A stretch of 64,000 nucleotides of DNA from contig DASUJY010000033.1 in the NCBI GenBank assembly GCA_036279015.1, positions 1 through 64,000 of the forward strand, read 5' to 3'. The position numbers and the translations under genes are program-made. Source of the DNA: DATEOR01 sp036279015. GTDB lineage: Bacteria; Actinomycetota; Thermoleophilia; Gaiellales; Gaiellaceae. Shown here piece by piece: positions 26,158 to 34,729 of this stretch; within the stretch, counting starts at the first letter, position 1; every line of letters begins with the position of its first letter. The notes under the pieces are model-generated. The model saw only the letters and a list, made by a program, of their open reading frames with translations, had not been told where the DNA came from and ran no database searches.

Positions 26158-26627
26158 TGTCGAGCGCCCTCTACGACGAGATCCAGACGATCGCGGCGCG
26201 ATATCCGCAGCGCCTCTCGGCAGTGATGCCCGCCCTGCGCCTCGCGCAGGAGCGCTACGGCTGGCTTCCTCCGGATGCGCTCCGCGAGGTGGCGGAGGCG
26301 CTCGACGTGACGCCCGCCTATTGCAGAGCGGTTGCCAGCTTCTACGACATGTTCCATCTCGAGCCCGTCGGCCGGCACATGATCGAGGTCTGCACGAACG
26401 TCTCGTGCGCCCTGGTCGGCGCCCAGCAGGTACTCGAGGGCTTCGAGAGCGAGCTCGGGATCCACGCGGGCGAGACGAGCGAGGACGGCGAGTTCACCCT
26501 GCGCACGATCGAGTGCGCGGGCGGCTGTGGCTGGGGCACGGTCGTCTCCGTCGACCACCGCTATCGCGAGCCGGTGCGCCCCGAGGACGTCACTGCGATC
26601 GTCGAGGAGCTGCGCGGTGGCGAGTAA
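26157..26627 (+). CDS. nuoE: NADH-quinone oxidoreductase subunit E
   Basis: The 156-residue product binds a 2Fe-2S cluster with a thioredoxin-like fold. The ligands are C-x4-C in CTNVSC and C-x3-C in CAGGC. The N-terminal helical part (RLSAVMPALRLAQERYGWLP) is typical. It sits next to NuoF at the NADH end of the arm. Its start overlaps the nuoD stop and its 3' end overlaps the nuoF start by 11 bases. Confidence 0.97.
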   Translation: MSSALYDEIQTIAARYPQRLSAVMPALRLAQERYGWLPPDALREVAEALDVTPAYCRAVASFYDMFHLEPVGRHMIEVCTNVSCALVGAQQVLEGFESELGIHAGETSEDGEFTLRTIECAGGCGWGTVVSVDHRYREPVRPEDVTAIVEELRGGE

Positions 26628-27981
26628 CGAGGCGAGAACGGAGCTCCTCTTCGCCGATGCGGAGGGCCGCGATCTCACGAAACTCGCCGAGTACGAGCAG
26701 GTGGGCGGCTACGCCTCGCTCAGAAAGGCGCTCGGCATGGAGCGCGCCGCGGTCCTCGAGGAGCTTCTCGCCGCGAACGTGCGCGGGCGCGGCGGCGCCG
26801 GCTTCCCGATGGGACGGAAGGCGAGCTTCCTCCCGAAGCCGGGCGAGACTCCAAATCCGATCTATCTCGTCGCCAACGCCGACGAGTCGGAGCCCGGGAC
26901 GTTCAAGGACCGCGAGATCCTCGCGCGCCTGCCCCACATGTTCGTCGAGGGAGTCGTGATCGCCTCGTACGTGATCGGGGCGAACGCCGCCTTCATCTAT
27001 CTGCGCGGCGAGTACCTGACCGAGTTCGAGATCATGCGCGACGCCCTCGAGGAGGCGCGCGCGGCGGGCCTCGTCGGCACCGACGTGCTCGGGTCGGGCT
27101 GGGATCTGACGATCGTCGTCCACCGCGGCGCCGGCGCCTACATCTGCGGCGAGGAGACCGCGCTGCTCGAGTCGCTCGAGGGCAAGCGCGGCCAGCCGCG
27201 CTCGAAGCCGCCGTTCCCCGCAATCTCGGGCGTCTACGCGTCACCGACGCTGATCAACAACGTCGAGACGCTCGCCACGGTCCCCAAGATCGTCGAGCTC
27301 GGCGGAGCGAAGTACGCGAAGTTCGGGGTCGAGAACTCGGCTGGCACCCGCGTCTTCTCGCTCTCGGGGAACGTCGTGAACGGCGGCAACTACGAGGTCG
27401 AGCTCGGTACGAACCTGCGGGAGCTCGTCTACGACATCGGGGGCGGCATCCCCGATGGACGAGCCCTGAAGGCGATCATCCCGGGTGGATCGTCTGTGCC
27501 CGTCCTGACCGCCGACGAGGTCGACACGCGGCTCGACTTCGACTCGATGGCGGAGCGTGGCACGATGCTCGGCTCCGGCGCGGTGATCGTGATGGACGAC
27601 CGCTGCTGCATGGTGCAGCTCGGCCTGCGCGTGGCGCAGTTCTACATGCACGAATCGTGCGGCAAGTGCACCCCGTGCCGCGAGGGGACGCGCTGGATGG
27701 TGTCGATCCTGCGCAAGATCGAGGACGGCGAGGCCTCGCAGGGCGAGCTCGACCTCCTCCTCAGCGTCTGCGACCGAATCCTCGGCAACTGCCTGTGCCC
27801 GCTCGGCGACGCGGCGGCGATGCCGGTGGCGAGCTACGTCGCCAAGTTCCGGAGCGAGTTCCAGCAGCACATCGACGAGGGCGGCTGTCCCTTCCACGGG
27901 GAGTCGACGCTCGACCGGGTGCTGGCGCCCGTCGACCAGCACCACGCCCTGATTCGCAGCGAGATCGAGGTCCCGGCGTGA
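26617..27981 (+). CDS. nuoF: NADH-quinone oxidoreductase subunit F
   Basis: The 454-residue product binds NADH and FMN and oxidises NADH. It has the glycine-rich NADH loop GRGGAGFPMGRK, the FMN region NADESEPGTFKDR, and the 4Fe-4S motif ESCGKCTPCREG with the distal cysteine in GNCLCPLGD. It starts at GTG (26617) inside the end of nuoE. A 106-bp gap, with no recognisable element except a ribosome site, separates it from nuoG. Confidence 0.98.
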   Translation: MASNEARTELLFADAEGRDLTKLAEYEQVGGYASLRKALGMERAAVLEELLAANVRGRGGAGFPMGRKASFLPKPGETPNPIYLVANADESEPGTFKDREILARLPHMFVEGVVIASYVIGANAAFIYLRGEYLTEFEIMRDALEEARAAGLVGTDVLGSGWDLTIVVHRGAGAYICGEETALLESLEGKRGQPRSKPPFPAISGVYASPTLINNVETLATVPKIVELGGAKYAKFGVENSAGTRVFSLSGNVVNGGNYEVELGTNLRELVYDIGGGIPDGRALKAIIPGGSSVPVLTADEVDTRLDFDSMAERGTMLGSGAVIVMDDRCCMVQLGLRVAQFYMHESCGKCTPCREGTRWMVSILRKIEDGEASQGELDLLLSVCDRILGNCLCPLGDAAAMPVASYVAKFRSEFQQHIDEGGCPFHGESTLDRVLAPVDQHHALIRSEIEVPA

Positions 27982-28087
27982 CCCGAATCTCGTTCCCCGC
28001 CCCGGGGCCACCCCGAGCCACCACCCGCGCCGAGCGTATCGCTCCCGAGCGCGCAGATGGCGCGCCGTTTGGAAAGGAAGGGCGCCG

Positions 28088-30277
28088 GTGAGCACGGCCG
28101 AGCTCGTCACGGTCACCGTCGACGGCCGGGAGCTCCAGGTCCCGAAAGGCCAGGGGATGATCGAGACCGCGCTCGAGGCCGGGATCGAGATCCCGGTCTT
28201 CTGCTACGAGCCGCGCCTCGGCGCTCCGCTCGGAGCCTGCCGCATGTGCCTCTGCGAGGTCGAGGGAATGCCCAAGCTCCAGGCTGCCTGCACCCTCACC
28301 GCGCAGGACGGCCTCGTCCTCTCGACCGCCCAGACGAGCGCGAAGGCCGCGGAGGGCCAGAACGCCATCCTCGAGTTCACGCTCGTGAACCACCCGCTCG
28401 ACTGCCCCGACTGCGACAAGGGCGGCGAGTGCCCCCTGCAGGATCTCACCTTCCGCTGGGGCCCAGGATCGACCCGGATGGTCTTCCCGAAGCGCACCTT
28501 CGACAAGCCCATCCCGATCTCGCCCCTGATCGGCCTCGACCGGGAGCGGTGCATTCTCTGCTACCGCTGCACGCGCTTTTCGGAGAACGTCGCGGAGGAC
28601 GGCCAGCTCGTCGCGATGGAGCGCGGCGCGAACTCGATCATCGCCACGTTCGAGGACGAGCCGTACCGCGCGCACTTCTCCGGCAATGTCGTCGAGCTCT
28701 GCCCGGTCGGAGCGCTGACCTCGACGACGTACCGCTTCCGCGCGCGTCCCTGGGAGATCCAGAACGTCCCCACGGTCTGCGGGCTCTGCCCGGTCGGCTG
28801 CAACACCTGGGCGACGACCCGCGAGGGCAAGGTGGCGCGGATCCTCTCGCGCAACCATCCCGAGGTGGACGAGGGCTGGCTCTGCGACAAGGGCCGCTTT
28901 TCGTACTCCCACCTGCGCGCGGACGACCGCATCACGCGCGCGCGGAAGCGGGTGCGGCGCCGGGGCTTCGAGCCGGTCGACTCGGAGGAAGCGCTCGCCG
29001 AGGCAGAGCGCGGCCTCCGTGAAGCGGGCGGCCCCGTCGTCGTCGCCTTCTCGGGCGGCGAGACCGTCGAGCAGGCGGGCGCGATCGCCAGGCTCGTCCG
29101 CGAAGGTCTTGGCGGCGGCACGGCACTCCTGCCGGACTCGTTCCACCCGGGGCTCGACCGCTTCCGGGCGCCGATCTCCGCGATTCGGGAGGCCAGCGTC
29201 TGCCTCGTGTTCGGGGACGAGCCCGTCGTCGAGCGCGCGCCGGTGCTCGACCTCTGGCTCCGGGCCGCGCGGCGCGGCGGTGCCGAGGTGATCACCCTCA
29301 ACCCGGCCGGCAGCGTCGCGCTCCGGCCCGGGAGCGCCGCCTGGGCCGCCGCGGAGCTTCGCGCAGCGAGCCCGGCGTCCGAGCTCGCGGACGTGAAGCG
29401 GAGCCTCGACGAGGCGGAGCGCGTCGCGATCGTCTGGTCGGAGGACGATGAGACCGGCGGGGCCCACGCCCTCGCGCTCGCAGAGGCCCTCGGAGGCAAG
29501 GCCTCCCTCTACCACGTCCCGCGCACCCCGAATGGGCGAGGAGTCGCCGAGGCGTGGGGAGATCCAGGCGAGGTGCCCGAAGGCGAGATCGGCGCGCTCA
29601 TCGTCTCGGGCGACGAGGCGGCGGCCGATCCCCGGCTGCGCGAGGTCGCCGAGCGCGCGCGCTTCGTGCTCTCGACGGCCATGTTCGAGTCCGAGGCGAC
29701 GCTCTGGTCGCACCTCGTCGTGCCGGGGACGAGCTACCTGGAGCGCGACGGCACGACCGTCAACCTGGAGGGCAGGCGACAGCGGCAGCGCCGCACCGTC
29801 GCTCCCCCGAACGACGACGAGCTGGTCTTCTTCGCCCACCTCGCGCGCCGTTTCGGCGTCGACGTCGATCCCTGGCCGGGGCTGCTTCCGGAGGACCATG
29901 CCGCCCTTCCCGAGCGGGCGGAGGGGGGCGAGCCGGCAGCCGCGCCCGCAACTCCTGCTCCGATCGGCTCTGCCCCGGGCCTCGCGCTCGTCCGTTATCG
30001 CAGCCTCTTCAGCGGCGCGGCGGTCGAGCGGGTTGACCAGCTCCAGTTCCAGCGCCCGCCCGAGGAGATCGAGCTCTCGCATGCCGACGCGACCTCCAGG
30101 GGAATCGCCGCGGGCGAGACGGTGACAGTCAGCTCGAACGGCACCAGCCGAGCCCTGCGCGCCCGAGTGAACAGAAGGCTTCGCGAGGGCGTGGTTCGCA
30201 TCGCCGCAGAGCATGCCGAAGGGCTGGACGACCAGGTTTCCCTTGCCCGAATGTCCGACGAAGCCGGACAGTCGTGA
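28088..30277 (+). CDS. nuoG: NADH-quinone oxidoreductase subunit G
   Basis: The 729-residue product carries, in order, a plant-type 2Fe-2S domain (GACRMCLCEVEG), the His/Cys cluster segment DCPDCDKGGECPLQDL, a 4Fe-4S pair (ERCILCYRCTRF, ELCPVGALT) and the extra cluster motif CGLCPVGCN leading into a molybdopterin-oxidoreductase-like domain that lacks a cofactor in this family. It is the longest peripheral subunit. It starts at GTG after GGAAAGGAAGGG and ends in a GTGA overlap with nuoH. Confidence 0.97.
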   Translation: MSTAELVTVTVDGRELQVPKGQGMIETALEAGIEIPVFCYEPRLGAPLGACRMCLCEVEGMPKLQAACTLTAQDGLVLSTAQTSAKAAEGQNAILEFTLVNHPLDCPDCDKGGECPLQDLTFRWGPGSTRMVFPKRTFDKPIPISPLIGLDRERCILCYRCTRFSENVAEDGQLVAMERGANSIIATFEDEPYRAHFSGNVVELCPVGALTSTTYRFRARPWEIQNVPTVCGLCPVGCNTWATTREGKVARILSRNHPEVDEGWLCDKGRFSYSHLRADDRITRARKRVRRRGFEPVDSEEALAEAERGLREAGGPVVVAFSGGETVEQAGAIARLVREGLGGGTALLPDSFHPGLDRFRAPISAIREASVCLVFGDEPVVERAPVLDLWLRAARRGGAEVITLNPAGSVALRPGSAAWAAAELRAASPASELADVKRSLDEAERVAIVWSEDDETGGAHALALAEALGGKASLYHVPRTPNGRGVAEAWGDPGEVPEGEIGALIVSGDEAAADPRLREVAERARFVLSTAMFESEATLWSHLVVPGTSYLERDGTTVNLEGRRQRQRRTVAPPNDDELVFFAHLARRFGVDVDPWPGLLPEDHAALPERAEGGEPAAAPATPAPIGSAPGLALVRYRSLFSGAAVERVDQLQFQRPPEEIELSHADATSRGIAAGETVTVSSNGTSRALRARVNRRLREGVVRIAAEHAEGLDDQVSLARMSDEAGQS

Positions 30278-31266
30278 ATCAACTGAATCAGCCCTGGTGG
30301 ATCGACCTGATCAAGGCGCTCGTGATCGTCAACCTCGTGATGGGCGCCTTCGCGTACTCGACCTGGCTCGAGCGCAAGCTGCTCGGCCGCATGCAGCTTC
30401 GCTACGGGCCCAACCGCGCCGGGCCCTTCGGCCTGCTTCAGCCGATCGCCGACCTCGTCAAGCTCCTGCGCAAGGAGAGCTTCTTCCCGGCGAGCGCCGT
30501 CGACCTCCTCTACATCGCCGCGCCCGCGGTGGCGGGCTTCACGGCGATCGCCGCCTTCAGCGTCATCCCGTGGGGGCCCGTCTGGCACATCGGTGACTAC
30601 GACGTGACGGGCTGGGTCGCGAACGTCTCGATCGGGCTCCTCCTCATCTTCGCCCTCGGAGCGATCGGGGTCTACGCGTTTCTCGTCGGCGGCTGGGCGA
30701 GCGAGTCGAAGTACTCGTTGCTCGGCTCGATGCGCACGGCGGCGCAGCTCGTCTCCTACGAAGTCTCGCTCGCCCTCTCCGTGCTCGGGGTCGTGATCAT
30801 GGGTCAGTCGCTCTCGCTCGTCGAGATCGCCGAGAAGCAGCAGGAGACGGTCTGGTTCGCCGGGCCGCAGTTCGTCGGGCTCCTCTGCTTCTTCGTGGCC
30901 GGCATCGCCGAGACGAACCGGCCCCCGTTCGACCTGCCCGAGGCCGAGCAGGAGCTCGTCGCCGGCTACCACACCGAGTACAGCGGCATGCGCTTCGGGC
31001 TCTACTCGACGGCCGAGTACATCAACATGATTACGCTTTCCGGCCTGGCGGTAACGCTCTTCTTCGGAGGCTGGGGCGGGCCATTCCTGCCCGGACCGAT
31101 CTGGTTCCTGATCAAGCTCGGCGCCTTCCTCTTCGTCTTCATCTGGATGCGTGCGACACTCCCGCGCCTGCGCTACGACCAGCTCATGCGCTTCGGCTGG
31201 AAAGTGCTCCTGCCGGTCGCGACGGTCAACGCCCTCGTCACCGCGATCCTCGTGGCCCTCGTATGA
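30274..31266 (+). CDS. nuoH: NADH-quinone oxidoreductase subunit H
   Basis: The 330-residue product has about eight membrane spans and links the quinone site to the proton channels. The conserved acidic stretch ETNRPPFDLPEAEQELVAGY and YGPNRAGPFGLLQPIAD are diagnostic. It starts at a GTG overlapping the nuoG stop and its stop overlaps the nuoI ATG. Confidence 0.98.
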   Translation: MNQLNQPWWIDLIKALVIVNLVMGAFAYSTWLERKLLGRMQLRYGPNRAGPFGLLQPIADLVKLLRKESFFPASAVDLLYIAAPAVAGFTAIAAFSVIPWGPVWHIGDYDVTGWVANVSIGLLLIFALGAIGVYAFLVGGWASESKYSLLGSMRTAAQLVSYEVSLALSVLGVVIMGQSLSLVEIAEKQQETVWFAGPQFVGLLCFFVAGIAETNRPPFDLPEAEQELVAGYHTEYSGMRFGLYSTAEYINMITLSGLAVTLFFGGWGGPFLPGPIWFLIKLGAFLFVFIWMRATLPRLRYDQLMRFGWKVLLPVATVNALVTAILVALV

Positions 31267-31760
31267 GCCCCCAGCCCTATGACAGCCTGAAGGGCTTCGC
31301 CGTCACGTTTCGGCAGATCTTCAAGAAGCCGATCACCCAGCAGTACCCGGAGTACAAGCGGCCCGTCTACCCGCGTTTCCGGGGACGGCACAGGCTCTGG
31401 CGTCACGAGAACGGGCTCGAGAAGTGCGTCGGCTGCTCCCTCTGCGCCGCCGCCTGCCCGGCGGACTGCATCCGCGTCGTGGCCGCCGAGAACACCGCCG
31501 ACAACCGCGTCTCGCCCGGCGAGCGCTACGCGCGGATCTACGAGATCAACCTCTCGCGCTGCATCTTCTGCGGCTACTGCGAGCTCGCCTGCCCCTTCGA
31601 CGCGATCACCCTCGAGGCGGAGTACGAGCTCTCCGAGTACTCCCGCGACGACCTCATCTACACGAAGGACATGCTGCTCGCCCCGCCCGTGAAGCGCATG
31701 CCCGTCGCCGACCGCGATTTCTACGACACGCCTGTGCCGGTCTGGAAGTCGGACTCGTAA
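31263..31760 (+). CDS. nuoI: NADH-quinone oxidoreductase subunit I
   Basis: The 165-residue product holds two 4Fe-4S clusters (N6a and N6b) in a ferredoxin fold. The motifs are CVGCSLCAAACPADC and CIFCGYCELACPFDA. It carries electrons from NuoG toward NuoB. The start overlaps the nuoH stop (ATGA), and the nuoJ ATG overlaps its own stop (TAATG). Confidence 0.98.
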   Translation: MSPQPYDSLKGFAVTFRQIFKKPITQQYPEYKRPVYPRFRGRHRLWRHENGLEKCVGCSLCAAACPADCIRVVAAENTADNRVSPGERYARIYEINLSRCIFCGYCELACPFDAITLEAEYELSEYSRDDLIYTKDMLLAPPVKRMPVADRDFYDTPVPVWKSDS

Positions 31761-32296
31761 TGGACGCCGGCAACATCCTCGTCTGGATCGTCTGGGTGGT
31801 CGCCGCCCTCGCGCTCCTCACCTCCGGGATCGCGGTCGTCCTCTTCTCGAACCCGTTCTACAGCGCCCTCGCGCTGATCGGGAACCTCGCCTCGCTCGCC
31901 GTCCTCTACCTGCTCCTGGCCGCAGAGTTCGTGGCGGCCGCGCAGGTGCTCGTGTACGCGGGCGCCGTCGTCGTCATGTTCCTCTTCGTGATCGCCTACC
32001 TCGGCGGGAGGGCGGATGCTCCCTGGGCCGGCAGGCCGACCGTGCAGTCGCTCATCGCCATCCTCGCGGCCGCGGCGATCGCAGTCGAGGTCGTCGTCGT
32101 GATCGCGCTCAAGGCGGGCGACCAGCTCTCGAGCGCCGCCGAGCTCGAGGCCGGCTTCGGGTCCCCGTCCAGAATAGGACGCCTCTTTCTGGGCGACCAC
32201 CTGCTCGCCTTCGAGGTGACGTCGATCGTCCTCCTCGTCGCAGCGGTCGGCGGGGTCATCCTCGGCAGCGCCATTCCGAAGGAGTCGAGGAGCTAA
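31760..32296 (+). CDS. nuoJ: NADH-quinone oxidoreductase subunit J
   Basis: The 178-residue product has five membrane spans, with LLAAEFVAAAQVLVYAGAVVVMFLF as the conserved third-span region. It forms part of the proximal membrane arm. The stop TAA is followed at once by a 59-bp repeated element that fills the gap to nuoK. Confidence 0.96.
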   Translation: MDAGNILVWIVWVVAALALLTSGIAVVLFSNPFYSALALIGNLASLAVLYLLLAAEFVAAAQVLVYAGAVVVMFLFVIAYLGGRADAPWAGRPTVQSLIAILAAAAIAVEVVVVIALKAGDQLSSAAELEAGFGSPSRIGRLFLGDHLLAFEVTSIVLLVAAVGGVILGSAIPKESRS

Positions 32297-32354
32297 GTGC
32301 GCCATCCAGCAACACACGCCTGCTTCTCGGGGCAGCATCACCGGAAGGGGCACT
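32296..32354 (+). repeat. Short copy of the nuo intergenic repeat element
   Basis: This 59-bp segment begins with the last base of the nuoJ stop and ends one base before the nuoK ATG. It matches 55 of 59 positions of the outer parts of the element between nuoL and nuoM. Its ends are imperfect inverted repeats (AGTGCGCC and GGGGCACT, 7 of 8 paired), and the 3' part supplies the nuoK ribosome site (GGAAGGGG). Internally CTGC and GCAG can pair. It lacks the 105-nt insert of the long copy. Confidence 0.9.
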
Positions 32355-32355
32355 G

Positions 32356-32664
32356 ATGGACGGGCCCGGCGTCGCCGCCTACCTGATCATCTCCGTGATC
32401 CTCTTCGCGACGGGTGCCTTCGGCGTCCTCATCCGCCGCAGCCCCCTGATCGTCCTGCTCGCGCTCGAGATCATGCTGAACGCGGGCAACCTCGCCCTGA
32501 TCGCGTTCGCGCGCCAGAGCGGCACGGGGTCCGGTCAGATCTTCGCGCTCACGGTGATGGTCGTGGCCGCGGCGGAGGCGGTCGTCGGCCTCGGGCTCAT
32601 CGTCGCGATCTCGCGCAGGCGCGTCGATCTCGACGTCGACAAGCTCACCACCCTGCGCGGATGA
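32356..32664 (+). CDS. nuoK: NADH-quinone oxidoreductase subunit K
   Basis: The 102-residue product has three membrane spans and keeps the two buried glutamates needed for proton transfer, in ALEIMLNAGN and AAAEAVVGLGL. It is the usual size. Its ribosome site lies inside the repeat element that precedes it. The stop overlaps the nuoL start (ATGA). Confidence 0.97.
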   Translation: MDGPGVAAYLIISVILFATGAFGVLIRRSPLIVLLALEIMLNAGNLALIAFARQSGTGSGQIFALTVMVVAAAEAVVGLGLIVAISRRRVDLDVDKLTTLRG

Positions 32665-34565
32665 TCGCCGCCGCCTGGATCGCGCTGTTCTCACCCGGGG
32701 CTGCGGTCGTCGCGATCGCGCTCGCGGGCAACCGGATCCCGCGCTTCTGGGCCGGCGTCGTCGCCGCGGGCTCGGCGCTCGTCTCGCTCGTCTGCTCGGC
32801 GATCGCCTTCGTCGTGCTCCTCGGCGAGAACCCGGAGGAGCGCACGCACTTCTCGACCCTCTGGACCTGGCTCTCGGCGGGGCGCTTCGAGGTCGGCGCG
32901 CAGATCGTCGTCGATCCGCTCTCCGTCTTCATGATGCTCGTCGTCTCCGGGGTCGGCTTCCTCATCCTCGCCTACGCGATCGGCTACATGGAGGGGGACG
33001 AGGAGGAGCGGCGCTACCACGCCTACAAGGCGCTCTTCGTCTTCTCGATGCTCCTGCTCGTGCAGGCCGGGAACCTGCTCCTCTTGCTCGCCGGCTGGGG
33101 CCTCGTCGGGCTCTCCTCCTACCTTTTGATCAACTTCTGGCACTTTCGCGCGAGCGCGGTCACCGCCGGCAAGAAGGCCTTCATCATGAACGCCTTCGGC
33201 GATGCGACCTTCGTGCTCGCCCTCTTCCTCCTGATCCAGCGCACGGGCTCCGTCGACTTCCGCGCCGTCTTCCGGGACGACGTCGTCCCGCATGGAAGCA
33301 CGGTTGCCGTCATCGTCGCCCTCGGCCTGCTCGGCGGGGCCGTGGCCAAGTCGGCGCAGGTGCCGCTCCACACCTGGCTTCCGGACGCGATGGAGGGCCC
33401 GACGCCGGTGTCCGCCCTCATCCACGCGGCGACGATGGTGACGGCGGGCGTCTACCTGATCGTCCGCACCCACGTCCTCTTCGAGCTCGCGCCGGCGATC
33501 CAGGACCTGGCCGGGATCCTCGGCGGGATCACGATCCTCCTCGCCGGGCTCGTCGCGCTCGTCCAAACCGACATCAAGCGCGTGATCGCCTACTCGACGA
33601 TGAGCCAGATCGGCTACATGTTCGTCGGCGTCGGCCTCGGCGCCTACGGCTCCGGCCTCTTCCACCTGATGACGCACGCCTTCTTCAAGGCGCTCCTCTT
33701 CATGGCGGCCGGCATCGTCATCCACGCGCTCTCCGACGAGCAGGACATCCGCCGCATGGGCGGCCTCGGGCGCAGACTGCCGCTCACCTACCGGGCGTTC
33801 GTCGTCGGCGCGCTCGCCCTCGCGGCGATCCCGCCCTTCGCAGGCTTCTTCTCCAAGGACGCGATCCTTGGCGGCGCTGCCAACGCCGGGACGCTCGGCT
33901 GGATCCTCTGGTCGGCGGGTGCGATCGGCGCCTTCCTGACCGCGCTCTACACCTTCCGACTTCTCTTCATCGTCTTCTGGGGGGATACGCATCCGCGTCT
34001 AGAGTCACGCGAGCACCTGCACCTGCGGCGCTTCGAGGGCGGCATCGCGATGGCCTGGCCCGTGGCGGTGCTCGCCGTCCTGTCGATCGTCGGCGGTTGG
34101 CTCCAGGTGCCCTGGGGATGGAAGGCGGTCGACGACTGGATCGGCCCGGTGGCCGAGTCGGCGGAGGAGGCGACCGGCGTCACGTTCACCTTCTCCGTCG
34201 TCGCCTCGACGCTGCTCGCGCTCGCCGGCATCTGGGTCGCCTGGCGGCTCTACGGGAAGCCGAGCCGGGTTCCCGAGCGCGCGCGGCGCCGCTGGCCCCG
34301 AACGGCGCGCACCCTCGAGCACAAGTTCTGGTTCGACGAGGCCTACGACCGCGTCTTCTACGACCCCGCCGACCGGAGCGCTCTCGTCGCCGCTCGCTAC
34401 GTCGAGGAGCCTCTGTTCCTCGGCTCGATCGGAGGGCTCGCCGCGGGCGTCCGCTCGGCCTCGCGGCGGCTCTCGGCGGTCCAGTCGGGCTTCGTGCGCG
34501 AGTACGCCCTCGCCCTCGCGGCCGGGCTCGCCGTCCTCGCCGTCGTCTTCATCCTCGTCACCTAA
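32661..34565 (+). CDS. nuoL: NADH-quinone oxidoreductase subunit L (proton-pumping)
   Basis: The 634-residue product is an antiporter-like subunit with about 14-16 membrane spans and the long lateral helix near the C-terminus. It keeps the TM7 lysine (AKSAQVPLHTWLPDA) and the ALIHAATMVTAG region. In TM5 the motif reads AGWGLVGLSSYLL, where the family normally has W-E-G/L-V-G-L; the conserved glutamate (E. coli Glu144) is Gly147 here. The neighbouring NuoM and NuoN keep their glutamates. The stop is followed at once by the long repeat element. Confidence 0.97.
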   Translation: MIAAAWIALFSPGAAVVAIALAGNRIPRFWAGVVAAGSALVSLVCSAIAFVVLLGENPEERTHFSTLWTWLSAGRFEVGAQIVVDPLSVFMMLVVSGVGFLILAYAIGYMEGDEEERRYHAYKALFVFSMLLLVQAGNLLLLLAGWGLVGLSSYLLINFWHFRASAVTAGKKAFIMNAFGDATFVLALFLLIQRTGSVDFRAVFRDDVVPHGSTVAVIVALGLLGGAVAKSAQVPLHTWLPDAMEGPTPVSALIHAATMVTAGVYLIVRTHVLFELAPAIQDLAGILGGITILLAGLVALVQTDIKRVIAYSTMSQIGYMFVGVGLGAYGSGLFHLMTHAFFKALLFMAAGIVIHALSDEQDIRRMGGLGRRLPLTYRAFVVGALALAAIPPFAGFFSKDAILGGAANAGTLGWILWSAGAIGAFLTALYTFRLLFIVFWGDTHPRLESREHLHLRRFEGGIAMAWPVAVLAVLSIVGGWLQVPWGWKAVDDWIGPVAESAEEATGVTFTFSVVASTLLALAGIWVAWRLYGKPSRVPERARRRWPRTARTLEHKFWFDEAYDRVFYDPADRSALVAARYVEEPLFLGSIGGLAAGVRSASRRLSAVQSGFVREYALALAAGLAVLAVVFILVT

Positions 34566-34728
34566 GTGCCCCATCCAGCAATACACGCCTGCTTCTCGCC
34601 CGCGATCACGCGGCGCGCTGCTTCGTCCTCGGTCGCCCCGGTAATGGCTATTACCGGGACTCCCTCCGTCCTTGCAGCGCTTGGTGCTCGCGACCGAGAA
34701 GCGGGGCAGCATCACTGGAAGAGGCACT
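34565..34728 (+). repeat. Long copy of the nuo intergenic repeat element with structured insert
   Basis: This 164-bp element fills the gap between nuoL and nuoM. Its outer 34 and 25 bases are 93% identical to the nuoJ-K copy; the ends AGTGCCCC and GAGGCACT pair at 7 of 8 positions. The 105-nt insert (34599-34703) contains a perfect 9-bp hairpin CCCGGTAAT/ATTACCGGG (34637-34658), CCGCG/CGCGG (34600-34613), GCGCTGC/GCAGCGC (34615-34680), and two competing stems: GCTTCTCG with CGAGAAGC (34591/34695) and CTCGGTCGC with GCGACCGAG (34628/34690). The 3' end holds the nuoM ribosome site GGAAGAGG. Confidence 0.9.
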
Positions 34729-34729
34729 A

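Noticed and set aside
27982..28087. A possible control element in the nuoF-nuoG gap
   Set aside because: Apart from a GGAAAGGAAGGG ribosome site there is no repeat, palindrome or promoter that stands out.
34565..34728. The nuoL-nuoM element as an insertion sequence or group I/II intron
   Set aside because: It is only 164 bp with no ORF and no intron core; no target duplication is evident at its ends.
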